Assembly (NCBI GenBank): GCA_018993155.1
Contig: JAGKSX010000060.1
Coordinates: 1 to 64,000 of the forward strand
DNA from: Hydrogenophaga sp.
GTDB taxonomy: Bacteria > Pseudomonadota > Gammaproteobacteria > Burkholderiales > Burkholderiaceae_C
Direction of reading: 5' to 3'
Length of the DNA: 64,000 bases
The notes under the pieces: generated by a model
The model's input: the letters and a program-made list of their open reading frames with translations, nothing else
Told to the model about the DNA's origin: nothing
Database searches by the model: none
Part shown: positions 1 to 9,825 of the stretch, piece by piece
How the letters are laid out: each line of letters begins with the position of its first letter
Numbering within the stretch: position 1 is the stretch's first letter
Made by a program: the position numbers and the translations under genes

Positions 1-759
1 GATCTGGCCGGGCTGGCCGCGCGCGGTGTGGATGCGTGGGTCGAAGGGCGCGTCGCTGCCCTTGGCGGCGTCCACGCACAGCGCCCCGATCACGGTGCCG
101 GCCTCCAGCAGGCGCTCGGCCATGAAGAGGCCGTGCAGCGCCAGCGCGGTGGACACCTGGGTGCCGTTGATCAACGCCAGCCCTTCCTTGGCGGCGAGCA
201 CCAGGGGGGCGATGCCGGCGTTTTTCAGGGCGGTGGTGGCGGGCACGCGCCGGCCTTGCACGAACACATCGCCTTCGCCCATCAGCGCCAGCGTCATGTG
301 CGAGAGCGGCGCGAGGGCGCCCGAGGCGCCCACCGAGCCCTTCACTGGAATCAGCGGCGAGATGCCCGCGTTCAGCAGAGCGAGCAGGGTGTCGATGACC
401 ACGGGCCGCACGCCCGAGTGGCCGCGCGCCAGGCTGGCGGCCTTCATGAGCATCACCAGCCGCACCGTGGCGTCGCTCATGGGCTCGCCGGTGCCGACCG
501 AGTGCGACAGGATCAGGTTGCGCTGCAGGGTCTCGAGCTGTTCGTCCGGGATGCGCGTGCGCGCGAGCTTGCCGAAGCCGGTGTTGATGCCGTAGGCCGC
601 GTCGCCTTGGCGCACGATGGCGTGGATTGCCGCGGCCGAGGCCGCGATGCCGGCCTGGGCCTCGGGCGCGAGTTGCACGGGCACGGCCTGCTGCCAGACG
701 GCGCGCAGGTCGCCCAGCGCCATCTGGCCGGGCTGGAGGGTGAGGGTGGAGAGGGTCAT
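1..759 (-). CDS. hutH: Histidine ammonia-lyase (C-terminus beyond the window)
   Basis: First enzyme of histidine breakdown, converting L-histidine to urocanate and ammonia in the cytoplasm. The first 253 residues are present and the frame runs open off the window edge. The Ala-Ser-Gly triad that cyclises to the MIO cofactor is at residues 145-147 in GSVGASG. The next residues are ALAPL, where I would expect DLAPL, so the usual Asp after the triad is Ala here. The YGINTGFG motif (about residues 56-63) is intact. It starts 25 bases after the hutU stop on the same strand, so it is very probably co-transcribed with hutU under HutC control. The family identity is secure. The Asp-to-Ala change could be a lineage variant. 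Confidence 0.95.
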   Translation of the reverse strand, partial: MTLSTLTLQPGQMALGDLRAVWQQAVPVQLAPEAQAGIAASAAAIHAIVRQGDAAYGINTGFGKLARTRIPDEQLETLQRNLILSHSVGTGEPMSDATVRLVMLMKAASLARGHSGVRPVVIDTLLALLNAGISPLIPVKGSVGASGALAPLSHMTLALMGEGDVFVQGRRVPATTALKNAGIAPLVLAAKEGLALINGTQVSTALALHGLFMAERLLEAGTVIGALCVDAAKGSDAPFDPRIHTARGQPGQI

Positions 760-784
760 GGGAGGAAGTGTCTCGCGCCTGCGT

Positions 785-2482
785 TCAGGCCACCATCGGG
801 AGTTTCAGGCCGTGCTTCTTCGCGGTGGCGATCGCCAGCTCGTAGCCCGCATCGGCGTGGCGCATCACGCCCGAGCCGCAGTCGTTCACCAGCACGCGCG
901 CCAGGCGCTCGGCGGCGGCGTCGCTGCCGTCGGCCACGATCACCATGCCGGCGTGCTGCGAGTAGCCCATGCCCACGCCGCCGCCGTGGTGCAGGCTGAC
1001 CCAGCTCGCGCCACCGGCGGTGTTGAGCAGGGCGTTGAGCAAGGGCCAGTCGCTCACCGCGTCCGTGCCGTCGCGCATGCCCTCGGTCTCGCGGTTGGGA
1101 CTGGCCACCGAGCCGGTGTCCAGGTGGTCGCGGCCGATCACGATCGGCGCCTTGAGTTCGCCCGTGCGCACCATCTCGTTGAACGCCAGCCCCGCGAGGT
1201 GGCGCTCGCCCAGGCCCAGCCAGCAGATGCGGGCCGGCAGGCCCTGGAAGGCGATGCGCTCGCGCGCCATGTCCAGCCAGCGGTGGGTGTGGTGGTTGTG
1301 CGGGAACAGCGCCTTGATCTTGGCGTCGGTCTTGTGGATGTCCTCCGGGTCGCCCGAGAGCGCCACCCAGCGGAACGGGCCCTTGCCCTCGCAGAACAGC
1401 GGGCGGATGTAGGCCGGCACGAAGCCGGGGAAGTCGAAGGCGTTGCCCAAGCCCTGGTCGAAGGCCACCTGGCGGATGTTGTTGCCGTAGTCCACGGTGG
1501 GGATGCCCATGGCGTGGAAGTCGAGCATGGCCTGCACGTGCACCGCGCAGCTTTTCGCGGCGGCGTCGACCAGCTGCGCGTGCTGGGCCGAATCGCGCTG
1601 CGCGGCCTTCCACTGCGCCACGCTCCAGCCTGCGGGCAGGTAGCCGTTGATCAGGTCGTGGGCCGAGGTCTGGTCGGTCACGAGGTCGGGCCGCAGGCCG
1701 CCCGCCTTGGCGCGTTTCACCAGTTCGGGCAGCACCTCGGCCGCGTTGCCCAGCAGCGCGACCGAGACGGCTTCCTTGCGCGCCGTGTGGTGTCGGATCA
1801 GCGCGAGCGCGTCGTCGATGTCGCTGGCCTGCTTGTCCACGTAGCGCGTGCGCAGGCGGAAGTCGATGCTGCTCTGCTGGCACTCGATGTTGAGCGAGCA
1901 GGCACCGGCCAGCGTGGCGGCCAGCGGCTGCGCGCCGCCCATGCCACCCAGGCCGGCGGTGAGGATCCAGCGGCCGGCCAGGTCGTTGCCGTAGTGCTGG
2001 CGGCCGGCCTCGACGAAGGTCTCGAACGTGCCCTGCACGATGCCCTGGCTGCCGATGTAGATCCACGAGCCCGCCGTCATCTGGCCGTACATGAACAGGC
2101 CCTGGCGGTCCAGTTCGTTGAAGTGTTCCCAGCTGGCCCATTTGGGCACCAGGTTGCTGTTGGCGAGCAGCACGCGCGGCACGTTGACATGGGTCTTGAA
2201 CACACCCACCGGCTTGCCCGACTGCACGAGCAGGGTCTCGTCCTCTTCGAGGTCTTTCAGCGAGGCCAGGATCTGGTCGAAGCAGGCCCAGTCGCGCGCG
2301 GCGCGGCCGATGCCGCCATAGACCACCAGGTGCTGCGGGTTCTCCGCCACCTCGGGGTCCAGGTTGTTCTGGATCATCCGGTAGGCGGCTTCGGCCACCC
2401 AGTTCTTGCAATGCAAGGTGTTGCCGCGCGGGGCGCGGATCACGCGGGTGGGGTCCAGACGGGGGTCGACGGTGGTGGTCAC
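785..2482 (-). CDS. hutU: Urocanate hydratase
   Basis: Second enzyme of histidine degradation: NAD+-dependent hydration of urocanate to imidazolone propionate. The protein has 565 residues, close to the family's usual 555-570, and carries the NAD-binding signature [10 protein letters not shown] about 170 residues in, followed by the conserved [14 protein letters not shown] block. I chose the GTG at 2482 because a GAAGGA Shine-Dalgarno lies just upstream and homologues start near VDPRLDPTR. In-frame ATGs at 2527 and 2560 sit beside or within the operator and would add an unlikely leader. The gene is divergent from hutC and followed by hutH after 25 bases. Confidence 0.96.
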   Translation of the reverse strand: MTTTVDPRLDPTRVIRAPRGNTLHCKNWVAEAAYRMIQNNLDPEVAENPQHLVVYGGIGRAARDWACFDQILASLKDLEEDETLLVQSGKPVGVFKTHVNVPRVLLANSNLVPKWASWEHFNELDRQGLFMYGQMTAGSWIYIGSQGIVQGTFETFVEAGRQHYGNDLAGRWILTAGLGGMGGAQPLAATLAGACSLNIECQQSSIDFRLRTRYVDKQASDIDDALALIRHHTARKEAVSVALLGNAAEVLPELVKRAKAGGLRPDLVTDQTSAHDLINGYLPAGWSVAQWKAAQRDSAQHAQLVDAAAKSCAVHVQAMLDFHAMGIPTVDYGNNIRQVAFDQGLGNAFDFPGFVPAYIRPLFCEGKGPFRWVALSGDPEDIHKTDAKIKALFPHNHHTHRWLDMARERIAFQGLPARICWLGLGERHLAGLAFNEMVRTGELKAPIVIGRDHLDTGSVASPNRETEGMRDGTDAVSDWPLLNALLNTAGGASWVSLHHGGGVGMGYSQHAGMVIVADGSDAAAERLARVLVNDCGSGVMRHADAGYELAIATAKKHGLKLPMVA

Positions 2483-2549
2483 GGGGCGGATTCCTTCAGG
2501 CGGATGGCGGCTGGTGATGGTGTACATATTCACCGAATAATCTTGAATA

Positions 2550-2559
2550 TGTATAGACA
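2550..2559. promoter_or_regulatory. HutC-type operator between hutU and hutC
   Basis: The 10-mer TGTATAGACA contains GTATAGAC, which fits the GT-N-TA-N-AC operator core known for the HutC subfamily of GntR regulators. It lies in the AT-rich hutU/hutC intergenic region, 68 bases from the hutU start and 66 from the hutC start, so one bound repressor could control both directions. A second related sequence, TGTACATA, lies at 2521-2528. Confidence 0.65.
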
Positions 2560-2625
2560 ACTTTATCTGCCGATAATCGATGCTGTCAAGACCACTTCAG
2601 CGGCTCGCGCCCTGGTAGAAACCCT

Positions 2626-3354
2626 ATGACCCCCGCTCCCCCCGCCTTGCCCGCTGCCGAACGAACCCCTGCCTACCTGCGGGTGAAGCAGCACGTGCTG
2701 TCGCAGATCCAGGCCGGCGTCTGGCGCGAGGGCGACGCCATCCCGGCCGAAGAGGCGCTGGCGCGCGAGTTCGGCGTCTCGCGCATGACGGTGAACCGCG
2801 CCATCCGCGAGCTGAGCGACGAGCAGATCGTCGAGCGCGTGCAGGGCTCAGGCACCTACGTGGCGCAGCAGAAGTACCAGGCCACGCTGGTGGCGATCCG
2901 CAACATCGCCGACGAGATCACCGCGCGCGGCCACGCCCACCGCAGCGAGTTGCACAGGCTCGAACGCGCCAAGGCGGGCGAAGCGCTGGCGCGCCGCTTC
3001 GGGCTCAAGGCCGATCAGCCGCTGTTCCACTCGGTGGTGGTGCACTTCGAGAACGGCGAACCGATCCAGGTCGAGGACCGCTGGGTCAACCCCCGGGTCG
3101 CGCCCGACTACATGGCGCAGGACTTCAACAGCCAGACCCCCAACGCCTACCTGATGCGCGTGGCGCCCCTGCAGGGCGTGCACTTCGTGATCGAAGCCAG
3201 CGCGCCGCCACCCGAGGTGGCCGAGATGCTGCACATGGCACCCGGCGACCCCTGCCTGGTGCTGCGCCGGCAGACGCAGTCGCAAGGGCAGGTGGCCTCG
3301 GTGGCCGCGATGTGGCACCCCGCATCGCGTTACCAGTTCACCGGCAGCTTCTGA
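2626..3354 (+). CDS. hutC: Histidine utilisation repressor, GntR family
   Basis: Transcriptional repressor of hut genes that senses urocanate. The 242 residues have a GntR winged helix at about 14-80, including EFGVSRMTVNRAIREL, followed by a UTRA ligand-binding domain at about 95-238. It is divergent from hutU and hutH and a HutC-type operator lies in the shared intergenic region, so autoregulation is likely. Length and layout are normal for the family. Confidence 0.94.
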   Translation: MTPAPPALPAAERTPAYLRVKQHVLSQIQAGVWREGDAIPAEEALAREFGVSRMTVNRAIRELSDEQIVERVQGSGTYVAQQKYQATLVAIRNIADEITARGHAHRSELHRLERAKAGEALARRFGLKADQPLFHSVVVHFENGEPIQVEDRWVNPRVAPDYMAQDFNSQTPNAYLMRVAPLQGVHFVIEASAPPPEVAEMLHMAPGDPCLVLRRQTQSQGQVASVAAMWHPASRYQFTGSF

Positions 3355-3377
3355 ACGCCGTCGGCCTCAGACCGGTC

Positions 3378-4187
3378 TCACATGGCCTTGAACTGCGCCG
3401 CGTAGAGACGGCTCACCGGCCAGTTCTCGGGCCGGCCGCGCAGGCGCAGGCTGTGCTTGCCCGCTTCGTCGCGCTGCACGCTGTCGATGGCATCGGCGCG
3501 CACCACCGTGCCACGGTGCACCTGCCAGAACAAGGCCGGGTCCAGCTGCGGAATCAGTTCCTTGAGCGGCGTGCGGATCAGCACTTCGCTGTTCGCGGTG
3601 AGCACGCGCACGTACTTGTCGGCCGCCTCGAACACCAGCACCTCGCCGATGGGCACCATGCGGATGCCCTGGCCCACGCCCGCCTGGATCACCTGCAGGC
3701 GCGGTGGTGCCGACGGTGCCGGCGCATGGCCCGAGAGCAGGGCGCGCAGGCGCACGAGCGTGGCCTCGTCGAACGCCGTGGCCCCAGCGCTGGCAGGCTG
3801 CCTTTGCGCCAGCACCTGCTGCACGCGCTGCACGGTGCGCGCCAGGCGATCGGGCTGCACCGGCTTGAGCACGTAGTCCACCGCCTGCGCCTCGAAGGCC
3901 TGCACCGCGTAGGCGTCGTAGGCGGTGACGAACACCAGCGCGGGAAACGGCACGCCGTCGGGCCATTCGTCGGCCAGTTCGGCGGCGGCCTGCAGGCCGG
4001 TCTGGCCGGGCATGCGGATGTCGAGGAACAGCACATCGGGTTGCAGGCGCAGCGCGTGCGCCACGGCCGCGTCGCCATCGCCCACGGTGGCCAGCACCTC
4101 AAGGCCGGGCCAGGCCCGGGCGAGTTCGGCCTGCAGGGCCTGGGCCAGCAGCGGTTCGTCTTCGGCCAGCAGGGCGGTGGCGTTCAT
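3378..4187 (-). CDS. LytTR-family response regulator
   Basis: DNA-binding partner of the LytS-like kinase encoded upstream. An N-terminal receiver domain (about 1-120) shows acidic residues in AEDEP, phospho-acceptor Asp56 in FLDIRMPG and Lys108 in YVLKPV. A C-terminal LytTR domain (about 165-265) includes the PLKEL and VHRGTVV blocks. I took the ATG at 4187 because it overlaps the kinase stop as ATGA, which suggests translational coupling. An ATG at 4202 would add five residues. This is an AlgR/LytR-type system. The signal is unknown. Confidence 0.9.
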   Translation of the reverse strand: MNATALLAEDEPLLAQALQAELARAWPGLEVLATVGDGDAAVAHALRLQPDVLFLDIRMPGQTGLQAAAELADEWPDGVPFPALVFVTAYDAYAVQAFEAQAVDYVLKPVQPDRLARTVQRVQQVLAQRQPASAGATAFDEATLVRLRALLSGHAPAPSAPPRLQVIQAGVGQGIRMVPIGEVLVFEAADKYVRVLTANSEVLIRTPLKELIPQLDPALFWQVHRGTVVRADAIDSVQRDEAGKHSLRLRGRPENWPVSRLYAAQFKAM

Positions 4188-5269
4188 GGGGATGGGGTCC
4201 ATGGCAGTGTGAGCAGGGCGCGCGTGCCGCCGCCGGGCTGGCCTCGCCAGTCCATGCGCGCACGGCCCGGGTAGGCCGTTTCCAGCCGCTCGCGCACCTG
4301 CGAAAGGCCGAAACCGGGTGTGGGCGACGGCTCACTGCCCACGCCCGTGTCGCTGACCACCAGCACCAAGTCGCTGCCTTCGTGGCGCGCGCTGACGCGG
4401 ACCTCGCCGCCCTGCAGGCTGGGCTCCAGGCCGTGGCGGATGCAGTTCTCCACCAGCGGCTGCAGCAGCAAAGGTGGCACGGGCTGGGTGGTGAGCTCGT
4501 CGGGCAGGTCCAGCGTGTAGCGCAGGCGCGGGCCCATGCGCACCGCCATCAGCTCCAGGTAGTCGCGCAGCCGGGCGAACTCCTGATCCAGCGTGTGGCG
4601 GCCGGCGCTGGCCTCGGTGCGCGAAGCGGTCAGCGTGGCGCGCAGGAAATCGTTGAGCCGGTCGAGCATCGCCGTGGCGCGCGCCGGGTCGGTCCCGATG
4701 AGCACGCGCAGGTTGGCCAGGGTGTTGAACAGCATGTGCGGTTCGAGCTGCGATTCGAGCAGCTTCAGGCGTGCCTCGCTGGCCTGGCGCTGGGCCTCTT
4801 CCTGCGCGAGGCGCGCATGGGCCAGCATGGCCCGGCTGGTGAAGTAGTAGGCGCCAAAGCCCCCGGCGGCCAGCGACATCAGCACGAAGCCCAGCGTGGC
4901 GCGGGGCACGTTGCTCAGGCTGGCGAACAGATCGCGGCCCAGCAGCAGGTTCGCCACCACGCTGCCGCCTCCATAGGACGTCAGCACCGCGACCACCACC
5001 AGCAAGGCCATGCGCCAGGCGCCGGGCCAGCCGCTGGGGTTGAGCACGTGGCGGCCACCGTCGATCATGGCCCAGATGCCCAGGCCGATGCACTGCGAGT
5101 ACACGAGGTTGACCGCGAAGGCATCGCCGTTGACCGCCGTGATGATCAGCGCGATCACGGTGTTGACCACCACGACCACCAGGGCGCGGCGGGCGGCGAT
5201 GTCGGGCTTGAACTGGAACGGCGGCATGGCCGCAGTATCCCGCATGCCCGCCGCCGCCATGGGGCTCAC
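4184..5269 (-). CDS. LytS/AlgZ-type sensor histidine kinase
   Basis: Membrane kinase of 361 residues with four hydrophobic segments in the first 150 residues (for example VVVVVNTVIALIITAV). A His_kinase domain follows with LESQLEPHMLFNTLANL, whose His is the likely phosphosite, then an HATPase with VENCIRHGL and DTGVG. It starts with GTG overlapping the stop of the upstream 2TM gene as GTGA, and its own stop overlaps the regulator's ATG. The order 2TM protein, kinase, regulator is therefore a tightly coupled operon. Confidence 0.92.
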   Translation of the reverse strand: MSPMAAAGMRDTAAMPPFQFKPDIAARRALVVVVVNTVIALIITAVNGDAFAVNLVYSQCIGLGIWAMIDGGRHVLNPSGWPGAWRMALLVVVAVLTSYGGGSVVANLLLGRDLFASLSNVPRATLGFVLMSLAAGGFGAYYFTSRAMLAHARLAQEEAQRQASEARLKLLESQLEPHMLFNTLANLRVLIGTDPARATAMLDRLNDFLRATLTASRTEASAGRHTLDQEFARLRDYLELMAVRMGPRLRYTLDLPDELTTQPVPPLLLQPLVENCIRHGLEPSLQGGEVRVSARHEGSDLVLVVSDTGVGSEPSPTPGFGLSQVRERLETAYPGRARMDWRGQPGGGTRALLTLPWTPSP

Positions 5270-5556
5270 CGGCCGTGTTCCCGCTGGAGCCGCTGGCGTT
5301 CCTGCGCCACCAGGCGCTGCTGCAGCCCGCCGCCCCCCAGCACGAGCCAGACCACCAGGCCATGGATCAGCAGGCCCAGGCCCCAGCCCAGCGCGGGGTA
5401 GATGGCCCAGTGGCGGCCGCTGGAGAAGGACAGCATGGCCAGCACGCTGTTGACCGAAAGAAAGACCAGCGCGTGCACGTACCAGCCCATGCGGGCGCCC
5501 GCGCGGCGGCGTGCCAGGCGGTCCAGATCCTGGTGTTGGGGGGTCGAGAGGTTCAT
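5266..5556 (-). CDS. Small 2TM-domain membrane protein
   Basis: A 96-residue protein with two predicted membrane spans (about 27-45 and 52-72) flanked by Arg-rich ends, as in the 2TM domain family that often sits beside LytTR systems. The ATG at 5556 has a GGAG site seven bases upstream. It is first in the coupled operon with the LytS-like kinase and LytTR regulator and may help the kinase sense or insert. That role is inferred from position only. Confidence 0.85.
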   Translation of the reverse strand: MNLSTPQHQDLDRLARRRAGARMGWYVHALVFLSVNSVLAMLSFSSGRHWAIYPALGWGLGLLIHGLVVWLVLGGGGLQQRLVAQERQRLQREHGR

Positions 5557-5593
5557 GGTGCGCTCCAGTTCAAGGTGGAAGGAAAGGAAGGGT

Positions 5594-6025
5594 TCAGGCC
5601 AGGCCCAGCCACTGGTGCCAGACCAGGCCACCCAGGTAGCGGCTGGGCAGCAGGGTGAAGGCGCCGGCCACCAGGCAGGCGCTCACGTAAAGCCACACCA
5701 TCACGCGGCGGTGGGTGTTCACGTTGCCGCGCAGCAGGGCGCGGAACGCCAGGAACAGGCTGCCGAAGACGATGGGCACCAGCAGGTGCACCGGCGTGTA
5801 GCCCGCGATGTTGGGCAGCTTGAAATCGCGGATGAAGACGGCCGAGATCGCGGTGATCAGCATCAGCGTGACCCAGGCATAACCGATGGCGCGGTGCAGG
5901 CGCGGGCGCTGGCTGTGGGCCTGGCGCGCGGCGTGCCCGCGCCGCGCCCAGAGCGCCACCGGGCCCAGCACCACGGCGGTGATGGCGGCGGTCATGTGAA
6001 CGGCAATGAGGGGTGTGAGTTGCAT
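5594..6025 (-). CDS. DUF2306-type four-helix membrane protein
   Basis: A 143-residue protein with about four membrane helices. Conserved features are the LHRAIGYAWV block and an NTHRRVM motif between helices, where histidines could bind haem or metal; this matches DUF2306-like proteins. The start at 6025 has a good GGAG. It is 37 bases upstream of the 2TM gene on the same strand, so it may be co-transcribed with the LytS/LytR operon. Biochemical function is unknown. Confidence 0.8.
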   Translation of the reverse strand: MQLTPLIAVHMTAAITAVVLGPVALWARRGHAARQAHSQRPRLHRAIGYAWVTLMLITAISAVFIRDFKLPNIAGYTPVHLLVPIVFGSLFLAFRALLRGNVNTHRRVMVWLYVSACLVAGAFTLLPSRYLGGLVWHQWLGLA

Positions 6026-6156
6026 GGTGGGCTCCATCGGAGGGGATGGAGCGCACTGTGCCGGGGGCGCCGCCCGGGGGCCAGCGGCTTGCGACCGAAC
6101 CGCCGCAGCCCGGGGCGAAACGCCGCCAGCGCGGCGCGAAATGCAGGCGCGGGAAC

Positions 6157-8082
6157 TCAGCTCGCCAGGGGCTTGGCGCTCAGCGTGAAGCTGAAGGTGG
6201 CGCCACGCCCCGGCTCGGCGCTGGCCTGCAGCTCCCCGCCATGGCGCTGCACGATGCGCAGCGCGGTGGCCAGGCCGATGCCCAGGCCGCTGAACTCGTG
6301 CGGCATGTGCAGCCGCTGGAAAGGCTGGAACAGCTTGGCCGCGCGCGCCATGTCGAAGCCCGCGCCGTTGTCGATCACGCTGAAGCGCTGCTGGCCATGC
6401 TCGTAGGCACCTTCCACACGGATCAGCGCCTCGGGTGTGTTCGCCGTGTATTTCCAGGCGTTGTGCAGCAGGTTCTGCATCAAGGCCTCCACCAGGGCCG
6501 GGTCGGCCATCACGTGCAGCCCGGGCTCGACCTGCCAGCGCACGCGGCGCTGCGGCTCGGCGCCCGCGAACTCCTCCAGCAGCCGGGTGGCGATGGCGCT
6601 GAGGTGCACCGGCTTGCGCTGCAGCTCGCCGCGCGCGAACTGCGACAGCGTGAGCAGGCCATCGATCAGCTCGCCCATCTTCTTGCTCGCCGCCGTGATG
6701 CGCTGCAGGTGCGACTGGCTGTCGCTGCTCATGCTGGGGTTGTCTTCGTGCAGCGCCTGCGCGAAGCCGTTGATGATGCGCAGCGGCGAGCGCAGGTCGT
6801 GCGCCACCGCGTACGAGTAACTTTCCAGTTCGTCGTAGGCGGCCTTCAAGGCCTCGGTGCGGCGGTGGATGCGCTGCTCCAGCGAGGCGTTGAGCTGCTG
6901 GATCTCCATCTCGGCGCGTTTGCGCTTGGTCACGTCCTGGATCACGCCAAGCGCGCCTACCGCGCGGCCCTGCGCGTTGCGCTCGAACTCGGCCTGCACC
7001 AGGAACCAGTGCTCCTCGCCACCGAACAGCAGGCGGTACTCGATGTGGTAGTCGGCCTTGCCCTGCACCGCGAGCTTCCACAGCTCGAACGCCCTTGGAA
7101 AGTCATCGGGGTGCGTCAGCGCGATCAGGTCCTGGGCGCTGAAGTCCGCCGAAGGCAGGCCGAGGATCTGGTGAGAACCCGCCAGCGTGACGAAGCGCCC
7201 GGTGCTCAGGTCGGCGCGCCAGCTGGCCAGGCCCGCCAGCCCATGGGCCTGGCGCAGCAGGTGCTCGCTGGTGCGAAGCGCGTCCTCGATGGCCTTGCGC
7301 GCGCTGATGTCCTGCACCACCGCGATCAGGTAGTCCGGCTCGCCCGAGACCTTGCGCACCAGCGAAATGGTGACGTGCGCCCAGACCACGTGGCCCTGCC
7401 GGTGGATGTAGCGCTTCTCGAAGCTGTAGTGGTTGATCTCGCCGGCCAGCGTGCGCTTGAGCTCGCGCATGTCCAGCTCCAGGTCGTCGGGGTGGGTGAA
7501 GTCGCGGAAATGCCTGGTCAGCATGTCCTCCTTCGTGTAGCCCACGATGTCGCAATAGGTCTGGTTCAGGCGGATCCAGCGGCCGTCCAGGTGGTTGTGC
7601 GCCATGCCGGTGGCGCTCTGTTCGAACGTGTCTTCCAGCTGCCGCTTGCTTTGCTGGAGCTGCTCGGTGGCCTCCTGAAAACGCTGGTTGCGGCGCTGCA
7701 TCACGGTGATGGAGCCCACCACCACGATCTGCGCCAGCAGGTGCCAGAGGTTGAGCCAGAAGGCCTCCGCCGGGTGGTCGATCGCCAGGCTCCAGTACGG
7801 CTTGATCATCAGGAAGTTGATCAACACCGTGCCCAGCACCGCGCTGAGCATGCCGGGCAGGAAGCCGCCGTACAGCGCGGCCAGCGCGGTCGCGAGCGAG
7901 AGCGTGATGAAGCGCCCGCCCGATTCGGCCGGTGCCAGCGCCATGCGCAGCCAGACCGCCGCGAAGGTGAGCAGCACGGCCACCGCGCAGCGAAGCCAAA
8001 GGCTGTGTTCTTCGGGTTGCCAGTTCGCCGCGCGCTGCCAGCCTTGCTGCAGCCGATGGGTGGAGGACGGTGGGGTCGTCAT
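6157..8082 (-). CDS. PAS-domain sensor histidine kinase with DUF4118-like membrane region
   Basis: Sensor kinase of 641 residues. Residues about 28-125 form four hydrophobic segments like the KdpD/DUF4118 membrane module. A PAS/PAC pair follows (first about 140-265, second about 270-385), then a coiled linker, a HisKA box with SYAVAHDLRSPLRII and an HATPase with NLLHNAWKYT, DNGAGFDMARAAKLFQPFQR and GLGIGLA. This FQRLH-type ATPase resembles phytochrome and PAS kinases of the same lineage. No regulator gene is adjacent, so the partner is unknown. Confidence 0.9.
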   Translation of the reverse strand: MTTPPSSTHRLQQGWQRAANWQPEEHSLWLRCAVAVLLTFAAVWLRMALAPAESGGRFITLSLATALAALYGGFLPGMLSAVLGTVLINFLMIKPYWSLAIDHPAEAFWLNLWHLLAQIVVVGSITVMQRRNQRFQEATEQLQQSKRQLEDTFEQSATGMAHNHLDGRWIRLNQTYCDIVGYTKEDMLTRHFRDFTHPDDLELDMRELKRTLAGEINHYSFEKRYIHRQGHVVWAHVTISLVRKVSGEPDYLIAVVQDISARKAIEDALRTSEHLLRQAHGLAGLASWRADLSTGRFVTLAGSHQILGLPSADFSAQDLIALTHPDDFPRAFELWKLAVQGKADYHIEYRLLFGGEEHWFLVQAEFERNAQGRAVGALGVIQDVTKRKRAEMEIQQLNASLEQRIHRRTEALKAAYDELESYSYAVAHDLRSPLRIINGFAQALHEDNPSMSSDSQSHLQRITAASKKMGELIDGLLTLSQFARGELQRKPVHLSAIATRLLEEFAGAEPQRRVRWQVEPGLHVMADPALVEALMQNLLHNAWKYTANTPEALIRVEGAYEHGQQRFSVIDNGAGFDMARAAKLFQPFQRLHMPHEFSGLGIGLATALRIVQRHGGELQASAEPGRGATFSFTLSAKPLAS

Positions 8083-8124
8083 GGGCGCGCGGTGAAAAAG
8101 TGGCCCAGCTTACACCGGCTCGCC

Positions 8125-8994
8125 TCAAACGGTGCGCTCGCGGGCCCGGCGCGCGGGGGTCAACGCCCCCAGCATGTCGTCGATGGCGGCGGCCGTCTCC
8201 TGCGGCTTTTCCATCGGGAACAGGTGGCTGCCCTCCAGGATGCGAAGCCGCTCGGGGTGCGCCTTGCCCACCAGGCGCAGCGTCATCGCCATGCCCACCT
8301 GCTTCATCTCCTGCGAATCGGTGCCGCCGATGAAGCCCACCGGGCATTGCAGCGGGTGGCGGCGCAGCAGGCGGTCCAGGTTGTGGGGCAGGGTGTTGTA
8401 GATCGCGGTCTCCACCTCGCGGTCGAAGGCCAGCACCCGCTGCGGCTTGCCCTGCGCATCGGCGGCGTCGCGCGTGCCATGTTGAATGTAGTCGTGCAGC
8501 ACATGGGGGTCCCATCGGGCGAACGCCTTCTTGCTGCTGAAGTGGGCGAGGGCGGTCTGCGCATCGGGCCAGCTGTGGCGCCGGCGCCGGCTCACCTTGC
8601 CCGGCGAGACAGAGCCCACCAGCTGCGTGCGCTTGATCAGCTCGAGCGTGCGCGCGCGCCAGCCGCCGAGCACCGGCGAGTCGATCAGCACCACACCACG
8701 CACCGCATGGCCGCCGAGCTTGGGGTGGCGTGCCGCGCACATCAGGCTGAGAAAACCGCCCAGCGAATGGCCCACCAGCCAGGCGCCCTGGCCGTGGCGT
8801 TCCACCTCAGGGGCGGCGAAATCCGCCAGCTGCTGCACCAGATGGGGCCAGTTGCTGGTCACCGGGTACTGCGGCTCGTGGCCGAAGCGGTCCACCGCGC
8901 GCACCGTGTGGCCGCGGGCGCGCAGCGACTTGAAGAGCACCCCGTAGGTGCTGGCGGGGAAACTGTTGGCGTGGGAAAAGACGATCAGCGACAT
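8125..8994 (-). CDS. Alpha/beta hydrolase
   Basis: A 289-residue alpha/beta-fold hydrolase. It has an early FSHANSFPAS oxyanion-region motif, nucleophile elbow GHSLGG (about residues 95-100), a DSP acid-region motif and a C-terminal EGSHLFPMEKP with the probable catalytic His. No signal peptide is visible, so it should be cytoplasmic. It begins three bases after the stop of the Anbu-like gene and is probably the last gene of the mutS operon. The substrate cannot be inferred. Confidence 0.88.
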   Translation of the reverse strand: MSLIVFSHANSFPASTYGVLFKSLRARGHTVRAVDRFGHEPQYPVTSNWPHLVQQLADFAAPEVERHGQGAWLVGHSLGGFLSLMCAARHPKLGGHAVRGVVLIDSPVLGGWRARTLELIKRTQLVGSVSPGKVSRRRRHSWPDAQTALAHFSSKKAFARWDPHVLHDYIQHGTRDAADAQGKPQRVLAFDREVETAIYNTLPHNLDRLLRRHPLQCPVGFIGGTDSQEMKQVGMAMTLRLVGKAHPERLRILEGSHLFPMEKPQETAAAIDDMLGALTPARRARERTV

Positions 8995-8997
8995 GCC

Positions 8998-9825
8998 TCA
9001 GATCAGCTTTTCCCGGGCATTGGTGATCTTCTTGAGCGGCGCGTTGCGCGGGTTGTTGCTCAGCAGCGGCACGTCGGTGTGCGCGTCGTCCCAGGTCGGG
9101 TCCTCGATCTCGTCGAACACCTCGCGCAGCTTCTGGCCCCAGGTCTTGTGCAGCATGCGGAAGTAGGGGTTGTCGTTGTCGATGCAGGTGATCTTGTCGG
9201 ACTGCAGCATGTTGGCCTCGTACACCGCCAGGTCCAGCGGCAGGCCCACCGACAGGTTGGACTTCAGCGTGGAGTCCATCGACACCAGCACGCACTTGGC
9301 CGCCTCGTCCAGCGGCGTCTCGGGGCCGATCACGCGGTCCAGCACCGGCTTGCCGTACTTCGACTCGCCGATCTGGAAGAACGGGGTCTCCGACGTGGCC
9401 TCGATGAAGTTGCCGGCCGAATACACCTGGAACAGGCGCATGCCCTCGCCACGCACCTGGCCGCCGAAGATCATGGAAGCATTGAAATCCACACCCGCGC
9501 GCTGCAGCGCGTCGCCGTCGCGCTCGTACACATGGCGCACCGCCGAGCCCAGCACGCGCGCGGCATCGAACATGCTCTTGGCGTTCCAGATCGTGATGGG
9601 TTCGCCCCCATCGGGGTCGGTGAGCTGCTCCACCTGCAGGATCTCGCGCACCGACTGCGAAATGCTCAGGTTGCCCGCCGACAGCAGGCACATGAAGCGG
9701 TCGCCCGGCTTTTCATAGACGATCATCTTGCGGAAGGTGCTGATCTGGTCCAGGCCCGCGTTGGTGCGCGAGTCGGAGAGGAAGACCATGCCCGCGTTGA
9801 GTTTGACGGCGACGCAGTAAGTCAT
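8998..9825 (-). CDS. Anbu-type proteasome-like protease
   Basis: A 275-residue member of the Ntn-hydrolase proteasome superfamily. It begins MTYCVAVKL, and after Met removal Thr2 would be the nucleophile. SDSRTNAG and STFRKM follow, a signature of Anbu (the ancestral beta subunit) rather than HslV. Anbu rings are known, but their substrates are not settled. In many bacteria Anbu is grouped with ATP-grasp, alpha-E and transglutaminase-like genes; none is adjacent here. Its ATG overlaps the mutS stop as ATGA, so the two genes are translationally coupled. Confidence 0.88.
   Translation of the reverse strand: MTYCVAVKLNAGMVFLSDSRTNAGLDQISTFRKMIVYEKPGDRFMCLLSAGNLSISQSVREILQVEQLTDPDGGEPITIWNAKSMFDAARVLGSAVRHVYERDGDALQRAGVDFNASMIFGGQVRGEGMRLFQVYSAGNFIEATSETPFFQIGESKYGKPVLDRVIGPETPLDEAAKCVLVSMDSTLKSNLSVGLPLDLAVYEANMLQSDKITCIDNDNPYFRMLHKTWGQKLREVFDEIEDPTWDDAHTDVPLLSNNPRNAPLKKITNAREKLI

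Noticed and set aside
2483-2560. Longer hutU start at ATG 2560 or 2527.
   Set aside because: The added residues would be encoded at or beside the HutC operator and do not match family N-termini. The GTG at 2482 has a clear ribosome binding site.
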